Source: Mytilus californianus (Eukaryota > Mollusca > Bivalvia > Mytilida > Mytilidae). Taken from it: a DNA stretch of 64,000 nucleotides. A program made the translations under genes and the position numbers. Location of the stretch: assembly GCF_021869535.1 (NCBI RefSeq), contig NW_026262723.1, forward strand, positions 84,756,324-84,820,323, in the 5' to 3' direction. The notes beneath the pieces were generated by a model. It saw nothing but the letters and a program-made list of their open reading frames with translations, ran no database searches and had not been told where the DNA came from. Below are positions 23,362 through 35,300 of this stretch, one piece after another (position 1 is the stretch's first letter; each line of letters starts with the position of its first letter).

Positions 23362-26300
23362 TATCCTGCTCATTATTATCCCATGATGTGTGCTAAACAC
23401 TCAAGCATTTTACATTGCAATGAGTACAAAGGGTGATAAATTTTAATATTTGCAGCCTCCTCCACAGCTGCTTCCTTTGAAACTTAAATAAGAAATAAAA
23501 TAAAACAAATGTTTGCGTTATTTCGCAAAGGTTTGCGTTATAACGAAAAGGTTTGCGTTATAACGCAAACATAGGAAGAAATATAAAACGTGTGGCGCTA
23601 ATACGCTTCCGTAGTAATCAGTAACAAGTTACTGTTTTTCTGTATTTAGAAGAAGAAGAAGAAAACAATCTCACTAAACTTTAGACTTTCGTGATAGAGG
23701 GATTGACCACACTAATAGATGTTATCGATTGGCTTTTTCAATCTATGGTTGAAACCTGACCACCTGTAGTGGCCGCTATGTTGGATCTGTTACTTATTTT
23801 GTTACTTTTTGTACAAAATTGTATAGAAAAGATATTAATATCATATTCCTCAAATCATATTTCAGAAATACGCAAGAATTATAGCAATTCATAAATCTAG
23901 ATATCGTTGACACAAAATAAATTGGCAATGTATTGGATATTTAATTATACATACAAATAGGAGGCATATGGTGCGTATCAATAAGACAACAACTCAATAG
24001 TATACTAGAAAACATAAATAGAACTTACAGTCTTCCACAACAGACCTGCAAGTGAACTCTTAGATTGAATCCCGACTCTAGATAAATTAAGAAGATGTAA
24101 AAATTTGAGGAGCAAGAACATTTTTGACATTTATCGAAGAATATATAAAAAAAAACGGTTGTTATGGTACCCGATTATGCGAATAATTCAACATCAGAGG
24201 ATTTCTAAGGCAAAAATACAGTTTCGTAAGTTTTTCGGCGACTGTTAAAAGTTTTGACCCCCCCAAAAAAAGAAAAATGGGAGGGGGAAATGCTACCTTG
24301 CCCTTTGCTCTACCACCTATTTGAGCACTGTACATGTTATCATTTTTATTCTTTTTCAGTTGGATGTCATGCAATTGTTTGAATGTGACCGAATGTTTTA
24401 CATCACCATGGAATACGCACCAAATGGAGACTTAACAAATTTCATAAATAAACTTGGTTGTTTAGGTGAAGCAGATTCACGACGTTTTTTCAAGCAACTG
24501 CTGGATATTGTTGCTTATCTCCATGAGTGTAAAATTTGTCATCGTGACATAAAATGTGACAATATTCTGTTGGATAGATATTTTAATGTTAAGCTGGCAG
24601 GTACGTCTCTAACAAATATTAAATCTAAATAAATTATTTGATACAAACTGACATATTATAATTAGTTTGTATTATTTTATAACTAAACTACTTTTATTAA
24701 GCAACTATGTTTTCTCATTAAATAAAAATCATATTTGTAGAGCATTATGGAATCTTTTGAAACGTAGTGCATATAAGTTAATATGTATTCAGGTTTTGAT
24801 TATTTTTTGCTGTTTTGTATTTACTATAATACGCAGTAAATATTTTACACTAAGGGCTTGTATAAAACCAAAAATAATACATTTGACTATATTTTTTTTT
24901 TCACAGCTTCTCATTCAGTTCTCATTACACATTGAATAAATCACAAAAAAAAAATGTTATCGAAAGTTTATTTTATAAACTGATTATTTTATTTCATTTA
25001 GATTTCGGTTTTGCGAGGACTATGCCAAGCAACAAGTTGCTGGAAACCAATTGTGGTTCTTATGTTTATACGGCACCGGAAGTTATGGATGGCAATCACT
25101 ATGATGGAGTCGCAGCCGACATATGGAGCATGGGTAATAAATAATACACAAAATGTTCTTTTCCAAGGATTTATTGCACTGCAAGTTCGCATCAAAAGAA
25201 AATTATATACATATAGTAAAACTGACCTTCCAATCTTTTCAGGAATATACATTCCCTTGTTTGAATTTTGCGGGGATAAATCATAACAATTTGCATATAT
25301 TTCCCCAAGACAAAAATAAAAACTATATTTTATACAATATTTATATATTTAAAAGTAAAATAAAATTTGCTTTGAATAAGTTTCAATATACATGAGAGTA
25401 CTCTTAGATCTGTACCTTGTGCATTTTGTCTTTTAGTCTTTCTGTTAGTTGTTTTTTTGTGCTTTGAGTCGAATTGATGAGTCAGGCCTTTTTAAACTGA
25501 TTTTTTACAGTTTGTTCTCAATATCTTATACTGTTAAAGGTAAGGAGGAGGGTTGAGCGCTGCAAACATGTTGAACCCCGCCACATTATGTATGTACCTG
25601 TCCCAAGTTAGGAGCCGGTATTTGAGTGGTTGTCGTTCGTTGCTGTATATATTATAATTGTTTTTCGTTTATTGTTATGAACATAAAAATAATTGATCAT
25701 AACTGTATCGTTAATGACTGTATCGTTGGGTTTTTCATTTGAAATTGTGTCATGCTGGGTCTGTTTTAGCTGACTATACAGTATGTTTTTTTTTCTCATT
25801 GTTGAATTCCGTACAGTGACCTAAAGTGCCGTATTGTTGCCTATAATAGTTCTTTTAATCCACTTCATTTGGACTCTTGGATTGTTGTCTCATTGGCAAT
25901 CACAACACATGTCCCTATTTCATATTCAGAAATAAATGACGGTTTGTTTATTGACAGTAGTGATTTTAGAGTTAATGCTTTAAACTACAAATATGGGACA
26001 TAATTGTTTTCGAGCCCAATAGTCGTCCAATTAACTGTGAACCGCATCGTTGGTCTTGTGGTAACGTGCTGTCTCCAACTCGAGAGGTCGTGGTCAAACC
26101 AATTGCTTTAAAACTGGTATTTGCAGCTGCTCCTCTAAGCACATGGCATTTAGGAGTAAGAGCAATGACAAGAAGGCTTGGAGTCAAAATAATGTGTCCG
26201 TTACGGTGACACATCTTCCAGAGCACATGAGATCACTCTGGACTAGCTTTGATTAAAAGGGGTTAGTTTTGCCCTTGCTTTAGTTTTTTAAATGTTGTTT

Positions 26301-29300
26301 TTGCGCTTTTTATTTCGTGAATTGATGTAAAGTTTATATCAGTAACAGTCTTGTCTATCTTTTGTCTATCTTTTGTCATGAAAAAGTTTCAATTCAAAAT
26401 TTCACATTCGGTTAAGTTTCAGGGTTAGAAAATTTACATTTCCGATGGTTTATGAAATGATGGATGTCTTAGGATTGGATTGCGTGATGCCTAATCACTT
26501 GCTGAATGCCTTGTCAACATATAATATAGGAGTAGCACGTCAGGTGCACATGTGGAGCATTATCTGCTTACCCTTCCGGAACATCTGAGATCATCCCCGG
26601 TTTTTGGATGGGTTCGTGTTGCTCAGTCTGGTTTTCTATATTGTGTTTTGTATAATGTTTTGTCATTTGATCGTTTTTCATTTTTCCCATGGCATTGCCA
26701 GTTTGTTTTCGACTTATGAATTTGAATATCCCTTTGGCATCTTTCACCTCTCTTTTTCCTCACGATGTTTCCTTATGAAGTAGCAACTATATTCCTTTGG
26801 TCTCTGGTGGATATGCTAGTTGTATCAGTGGAAACCATACCAAATATCCTAATGTTTAATAAAAGCAAGTTAAAACAAGGCTCAATGTGTCAGTCTAGTA
26901 CAAAGCATGGTTCATTTTCGTATCACAACACAGTATTTTACGGTTTACTTTTTCAGAAGTATGTTTGTTCTATATGCTCTGTGGTATATATGTCTGTTTC
27001 GTATGTTCATTCTGTATGTTGTATAGTATTTTACGGTTTACTTTTTCAGAAGTATGTTTGTTCTGCATGTTCTGTGGTATATATGCTTGTTTCGTATGTT
27101 CATTCTGTATGTTGTATAGTATTTTTCGGTTTACCTTTTCAGGAGTATTTTTGTTCTGCATGTTCTGTGGTATATTATAGGATTAAACGCCTTTTTAAAG
27201 GAATTTATTGGTGTATAAACTCGACCAATTCACTCACAAACAAATAAAAGTCCGAAGGACTTTACGATATGTTTGTGAGTGACTTGGTACAGTTTATACA
27301 CCAATTAATTCCTTTAAAAAGGCGTTTAATCCTTAAAATTCATTAAAATTGGAGATCAGGAATTTATTTTTCCACACTCGTAACCTCTATCACACGTAAA
27401 TTGTATATTTGTGTCATTGAATAGGCCTGGCGCATGAATATATTTGTTGGTTAACGCAAAAATATGTACTCCATGAAATTTGCAATCTGATAAAAAAATA
27501 AACTACAAAAACTCTTATTATCATTCAAACCAATGTTTTGTGTTTATCATTTAATATAACTATTAAGACCTATTAACGCGAATTGAAAATAAATTTTGTT
27601 AACGTCGATCCGGATTGTGTCATTATCGCCGCCATCTTGTTTACATTGGTTACGAAAAGAAGTTCGGTCAACGTCGTCTATCGAAAAATAAACAACGTCA
27701 AGAACAACTACCGGAAGTCCTTTTAAACCAATCATATCAACGTATTCCCTTATATGCAAATCATATAAGAATTATATGCGTGTATTGTATTTCATTCTGT
27801 ATGTTGTATAGTTTTTTACGATTTACTTCTTCAGGTGTATGTTGGTTCTGTGTGCTGTGTGGTATATATGACTATTTCGTTTGTTCGTTCTGTATGTTGT
27901 ATAGTATTTTACGATATACTTTACCAAGAGTATGTTTGTTCTATATGATCTGTCGTATATATGACTGTTTCATATGTTCATGCTGTATGTTGTATAGTAG
28001 TTTACGGTTTACTTTTTCAGGTGTATGAAATTTGTTCTGCGTGCTTTGTAGTATATATATATATGACTGTTTCGTTTGTTCATTCTGTGTGTTGTATAGT
28101 ATTTTACGGTTTATCTTTTCAGGAGTATGTTTGTTCTGTATTCTCTGTGGTATGTATGCGTGTTTCGTATGTTCATTCTGTATGTTGTATAGTATTTTAC
28201 GATATACTTTATCAGGAGTATGTTTGTTCTATATGCTCTGTGGTATATATGACTGTTTCGTATACTCATTCTGTATGTTGTATGGTATTTTACGGTTAAC
28301 GTTTTCAGGAGAACGTTGGTTCTGCATGCTCTGTGGTATAAACGCTTGTTTCGTATGTTCATTCTGTATATTGTATGGTATTTTACGGTTTATTTTTTCA
28401 GGAGTATGTTTGTTTTTTGCATGCTCTGTGGTATATATGCTTGTTTCGTATATTCATTCTGTATGTTGTATGGTATTTTACGGTTTAGTTTTGTAGGAGT
28501 ATGTTTGTTCTGTATTCTCTGTGGTATGTATGCGTGTTTCGTATGTTCATTCTGTATGTTGTATAGTATTTCACGATATACTTTATCAGGAGTATGTTTG
28601 TTCTATATGCTCTGTGGTATATATGACTGTTTCTTATGTTCATTCTGTATGTTGTATAGTAGTTTACGGTTTACTTTATCAGGAGTATGTTTGTTCTATA
28701 TGCTCTGTGGTATATATGACTGTTTCGTATGTCCATGCTGTATGTTGTATAGTAGTTTACGGTTTACTTTTTCAGTTGTATGAAATTTGTTCTACGTGCT
28801 CTGTAGTATATATGACTGTTTCGTGTGTTCATTCTGTGTGTTATATAGTATTTTACGGTTTATCTTTTCAGGAGTATGTTTGTTCTGTATGCTCTGTGGT
28901 ATGTATGCGTGTTTCGTATGTTCATTCTTTATGTTGTATAGTATTTTACGATATACTTTATCAGGAGTATGTTTGTTCTATATGCTCTGTGGTATATATG
29001 ACTGTTTCGTATGTTCATTCTATATGTTGTATGGTATTTCACGGTTTACGTTTTCAGGAGTATGTTTGTTCTGCATGTTCTGTGGTATATATGCTTGTTT
29101 CGTATGTTTATTTTGTATCTTGTATGGTATTTTACGGTTTATTTTTTCAGGAGTATGTTTGTTCTGTATTCTCTGTGGTATGTGTGCGTGTTTCGTATGT
29201 TCATTCTGTATGTTGAATAGTATTTTACGATATACTTTATCAGGAGTATGTTTGTTCTATATGCTCTGTGATATATATGACTGTTCGTTTGTTCATTCTG

Positions 29301-32300
29301 TATGTTGTATAGTATTTTACGTTTTTTTTTCTCAGTAGTATGCTTGTTCTGTATTCTCTGTGGTATATATGACTGTTTTGTATGTTCATTCTGTATGTTG
29401 TATATTATTTTACGATTTACTTTTTCAGGAATATGTTTGTACTCTATGCTATGTGGTAGGTTACCGTATCGTGACGACGATATCGATATCCTCAGGTGCT
29501 GCATGTCAGAAAAGTTACACTTCTTCAAATATATTTCCAAAGGTGGGTGAATTATTTTGTATTGCTTGATAAATGTAATTACAAAATCATCTCTAAGCTC
29601 ACGTCACCCGAAATGGACCCCTTAACAGCCGTGTCATATGACAATGAGTAAGGATTATCTAGTTTCCTGCATATCGACGTGTACCGATCATCAGATTTTC
29701 GTATAAGATAGTGTTAGAATTTAAGCTTTGCTGATCACAATATTGGGCTTTTTGGTGAGTGGTCTCCTTGGTCGATCTAAACTTTATTTAAAAGTCTAAA
29801 GAAGATCGATTCATGATTAATTTGATTAGTTTCAGGTTTAAGGAATTTAAATGCTAATATATTCAAAGTTGTTAACCAGCATGTGGACTAAAGGTTTTAA
29901 TGTCAAATTATGTTCCGCTCAAAGAAAAAAAAATACCGTTATGATTAGAATGAACAAAAAAAAGACAAATGGAGTCTTGAAACTATCTTTTATTCTTCTT
30001 TGAATTGACTATGACATATGTCAATAAGAGTAGAAAACTTTGCAAATTACAGATTTTCGGTTTAAAATTTTGCAATAGATATATTTGTTAACAAAACATT
30101 TACAGCGTAAAGTTTTATAATTTTAAAACTCCTCACTTTGAATTTTCTTCAAAACCAGTGGACAACAGAGTTCGAATTTTTGTTCTTGAAATGCATTCTT
30201 TCAGATTTGTTTTCAAAATGTCACATGATAATCTTTGGTATTTTAGTCTCAAATTTTACAAATTTATAACCTGTCCTTTTTCGACATCTTAATCTTTTTT
30301 AACAAAATAGTTTTAGAAATTTTCTAGGAATTTCAGGAAAAAAAACTCCCCACCAAAAATTAAAGTAATGATTTGGATCAGTTGATGCAAGGTTTCTTAT
30401 ACGCACAGAAAACCAGCATCAGGCTCCAATTAGGCCGGGTTTTTTTTCTTCTTTTTTTGTCAAGTAAAATTTTCAAAACAGCCAACCAGAAAGTAAAACA
30501 CACATATACAAACAAAAACCAACCATAACCTAAACATGTCATACACTATTTGGAGTCAGTGAAGGGGAGATAATAACTAGCATCTTGTTTTGGCTATGTA
30601 CGTTCTTCTTTTGACTTCGATCAAGTTTTAAGTGTTATGAAATCATAAGTATGCCATTTCATTTTTCTCATTTATTCACTCACAAAAGTAGATAAAACCA
30701 CTTTGTCTACATTATTGCCGAAATTTCTTGTTTTAAAAATAATAACCAAAACAAAAATCAATGTTTATCATGCGTTTCTGGAACAACCTTCAAGAACACT
30801 AAAGACAAAAAGTTTGGAAAAACTACTAAATATGAGTTCGATTTTCTCGAAAACTAGCACAGTATTGTATGATTTAATTTGTGATTTTCTGTGATGTACA
30901 CCAAATATTTTACAGGTACTGCTACTTGGTCGGTACCGCTGGTGGGGGACTGTCACTGTATCAGTTCACGAGGATACCATCAGCATAGTAGCGTATGCTT
31001 CGGTATCGACTTGAATTAAATGATACATTGTGTCTGTAGATTTCCAGTTAATTATATTATTTGATTATTCAAATGTAAAAGTTCATGTTACAACTTCACC
31101 TTAGACGGTTTACGCTGTAATGTTCCTTCCCTTTTTGGTTTTTGTGCTCTCTAACATTTCATATTTTTGGCTTCAAAACTTTTGGTCTCAAGCGTACCTG
31201 GTGAATCAGATGATACATATTATCTGTATTCGACGGTTAAATTTCGCAATTTTCTTTTCCCGTGTTTTATTTTTTGTTATTATGTGTCATAATTATCAAA
31301 ATTAGTAACAACGGGATATTGAACGTGCGTCGCGCTAATATCTATCTCCCTGTAAAAGTATTGAGTATTGAAAAAGAACAAAATGGCTGGCATCGTAGAA
31401 ATAGTTTTATTTATAAAAAAAAAAAGTACTATGTACGGACGGAACTTTTATTATTTCAACATCCATGCAATCAAGGATGTTAATAACGCACATCATCAGA
31501 TTCATTTCATATCTCTGGATATTAGCTACAACTGAAAGATATTTATCTGCGTATAAAGGTGAAATAAATATATATATACATACGAAATTGATAGCACTTT
31601 TATATGCTGTTGATTAAGCAATTTGTCAATAGCCACATAAAAAAAGTTTTATTCTTTTTTTTCTTCATTACCTTCACGACTTTTATACGATAACACAATT
31701 TACTTGGTTTTATTACAATATTTGAGATCGTTATTTTTCCTAAGAAAATAGTTATTTCATAATGAGAAATGCCATATCTGCAGATAATGTATGATAGAAA
31801 AATAAGTAAACATAACTATAGAAGCATAACTAGAAGTCAACATACGCAAAACTACAGAGGAAACAAATTGCCTGGTTACAGTTATTAAATAAAATGAAAC
31901 AAAAATACTGACGACAACCAACGACAGCCACTGGACTTAAAGCTCCTGGATATTGAGATCAGGCAAACACAAAGAATGTGACGGGAATAAACATGCTTGT
32001 GACGGCTCAACTCCCCTTACCTCATATAGCGATGCAACAGCTTAATACCAGAGCAAGTGGTAAAAAACAGCCGAAAAGTGCTTGATTCATCAAAACAACT
32101 AACAAAATGACACAAAATACCGATTTACGAGTATTCGTGGTCGCCAAAAGCCATTCCAGAGTAAAACTTCATATAAATGCTTAACCGATAACCTCTAAGA
32201 GTTTGTTTAACCAATTTACCAACAGTTCCGCGTGAATCATCCAGCTCGTTGAGCAACATCAACGACGAACGTAAACATTTATTGAAGCTTACATATTAGT

Positions 32301-35300
32301 GACAAATTTTCAAATTTTGACTAATTTGGTTAAATGTTTAATTTTAGGATCAGTTTAATGTGGATTAAATCAGCTTGTCTTTTGTCGTCTTCAATTTTTA
32401 CTAAAATCGTTCTTGGTTTATTTTCTTTCAGATGGTCGGGATTTGATAAAGCAGATGTTGAATATCGAACCAGGGAAACGTCCATCAATATCCTCCATAT
32501 ACAAACACAGGTGGATGTGTAAACCTCTAAAAGGAACAGGAGATTCATTTGTATCAGCTATGGCTATGAAGGCTGGTAAGTGTTAACCTCTATAAGGAAC
32601 AGGAGATTCATCTGTGTCAGATATGTCTATGAAGGCTGGTAAGTGTAAACCTCTAAAATGAACAGGAGAATCATCTGTGTCAGCTATGGCTATGAAGGCT
32701 GGTCAGTGTAAACCTCTCAATGGAACAGGAGATTGCTCTGTTTCAGTTATGATAATGAAGGTTGGTAAGTGTTAACCTCTAAAGGGAACAGGAGATTGGT
32801 CTGTTTCGGTTATGACAATGAAGGCTGGTAAGTGTAAACCGCTGAAAGGAACAGGAGATTCTTCTGTGTCAGCTATGGCTATAAAGGCCGGTAAGTGTAA
32901 ACCTATCAAGGGAACAGGAGATTCTTCTGTGTAAGCTATAGCTATGAAGGCTGGTAAGCACCGAGTTATAAAATTGCCCAATGTCAAGTAACATTATTGT
33001 TTTTATGTCTTAAAACAAATTCAGTGTGATTCAGTATTGTGTTATTTTATATGAATATGAGGCAAAGACAGAGTCATACGCTAAAGTAAATACACATAAT
33101 GGAAATACTGTTCCATAGATAAAATACAACTTTTTTTATGGTAAAAGGTGGGTTGACATGTCGATTGAAAGTGAAAGAAGGAAAATTTGAGGTAAAAGAT
33201 GTTTGGAATAAACAGGCGAAAGGAAATAGTATAATTCTAATAAAAAAAGATGAAAAGTACATGGTTTCTGAGGTAATCCTTACATAGTAAACCCAAATCC
33301 GAGCAAGCAAAATAGTTGTTAACGTTGGTTGATGCTGTTTCAAGGTAAATTATATTTCAACATATATTCGAATGGTCTGGACAGTTAGGCACCGACCATT
33401 CATCTATTATTAGGAGAGGGCATTGTTTGTTTTTGAATAAATGGTATGATGTCTCGAAAAAAAAAGATTTCACTAAGAAAATTATTTTCTATCGAAAAAA
33501 GTTGAAACAAATAAAAAAAATGATTTAAATAGATCTTGTCTCTTTATATTATTTTGAATAATAGTTATTTTTTTCAAAGTTGATAAAAATTGTTTATCCC
33601 AAGAAAAGACCCATCCCTCAATAAAAAGATGAATGGTCGGTGCCTCCTTACATGAGGGTGGTTAAGGGTTATTTTCATGCAACATGTTTTGCCATTTTTA
33701 TTTCACGTGCAGCCGTGAAAAAAGGTTCGTTATTCACCGTGTTTCGTGAAATCGATAAAAAGATCAACGTGCAAGAAATTTTTAATTGTTCGTTCATCGT
33801 GAAATGGCAATTTTATTTCGCGTTCTTCCGTGCAGATACCCCTTTACATGTGTGAAGTGTAAAGTTCTCATTCTTGTACCGGTATATCACATCTACAGTA
33901 AGGTACGAGTCTTAAGACGTATTTACATTTGATAGAATTTGCCAGTTACTTGACGATAGTTATATTCATACATTTTTTTCTTTTAAGTTACCGAAAACCA
34001 TGTGGATATTGATACATCTGCTGAACATGGTTTCAACTGTGACCAACATAGTAATATAGTTAGATTGTCACGTGTTAAGGATGTTTTATCAGCTGTTGCA
34101 GCGGTTCACGGGTAAGCTATCAGTATTGCATGTTACTTTGATTTCAATATTTTAGTTACCATATTTTGAGTCAAATTGGTGAACATGAATTTGAAAGTTA
34201 ATCCCCCTTTAAAAGATCAATTAGTCAGTTCTTTCTGCCATAAGAAAATGGTACTGACATCTAGAATGTATGTAAGTCGTGTCTTAATTACAGTTGCTTT
34301 ATCGGATCATGTAATACGAACCTTTTTAAAGTGTAATAGTTTATTAGTGTAATGGATAAAACAAAGTCTGTTCGGTCAAGTAAGACTGACACACATGATA
34401 GGGGACATAGTAGTCAATATGAAACTGAAACTGAAGATAATGAAACCAATACTATCCACACAACTGATGACGAAACCTCGACGAAACATGTCATTCTGAA
34501 CGTGAACATCAAGTTTATGAAGCTAGTCATGACTTGTCCAACATAGAGACTGAAGAAGAAATAATCAACTCTTATATGTTACTTTTAACAAACGCCTATA
34601 CTAACCAGATCATATCTTGTCATTTGACTCAAATTCTCATATTTGATTTATAATCTACTAAAACGAATATCCAACTTACAAAAAGTCTAAAATGAACAAT
34701 TAACCATGCATGGACTCGATAATATGTATCACATTTCGTGTGAATTTTAGTCTAGACACCATCTAATTAACCATCGAGGTGACCTCCGACGAATGCCGAC
34801 AGTAACATAACCCAATATAGATTTAAATATAGATATAAATAGATAGATTGCGAAAACGTGCAATTGGATTTTTTCTAGGTCTGTTAGATTTCATATTATA
34901 GGTTAAACAAATATGTTAATCATCGTTTTTACCTGTAATAGAATGAGTTTTTGTTAACTAAAAGTTTACCTTTGTTTCACTTTCAATGTTGGCATTCTTT
35001 TCCTTTTAATAGATGAACACGCCTAGTTCATGCGTAACCCATCTAAGGGGTTAACTAGAAGGTCACATGAATACGGATTCAATGAGGTCGAATTATTCTC
35101 TTGCCAGTGAATAATTCATCAGCAATGTTTCTTAGCTTATTTTGACAAAATTGAACCAAACTGGCTGCTAAAAGCGAATTATTATTTCACTATTTCACTT
35201 TCATTAATGATTGAACATATTTTTTCATATATCTCGTAGTTAATGACCTTTAACTGGTGATAATTTTTCATGAAAAGCCATGGCTTTTATGCTTCAATAA

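Larger units (their letters stand above)
26930..29428 (+). repeat. 93-bp tandem array of the exon 4 splice acceptor
   Basis: About 20 units, with post-CAG starts at 26957, 27050, 27143, 27835, 27928, 28021, 28123, 28216, 28309, 28402, 28497, 28590, 28683, 28776, 28872, 28965, 29058, 29151, 29244 and 29336. The array runs directly into real exon 4 at 29429. Each unit is an exon-like 30-mer (GAGTATGTTTGTTCTGTATG and CTCTGTGGTA) plus a 63-bp intron-like part ending in a pyrimidine tract and CAG. The real exon differs at only about 4 of its first 30 bases. The unit at 27928 has CAA and that at 28497 has TAG in place of CAG. A higher-order order of unit variants repeats with an offset of about 755 bp. 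The 31-residue-period ORFs are by-products. Confidence 0.93.

Noticed and set aside
26028-26110. Candidate tRNA gene
   Set aside because: Only box A/B-like remnants; the stems do not pair into a cloverleaf and the sequence continues as a SINE body.
26765-29338. Several long Cys-rich ORFs (up to 231 codons) with 31-residue repeats on the plus strand, and mirror ORFs on the minus strand
   Set aside because: They are the 93-bp array read in different frames. The sequence derives from intron plus 30 bp of exon, lacks its own start, and has stops and frameshifts between copies.
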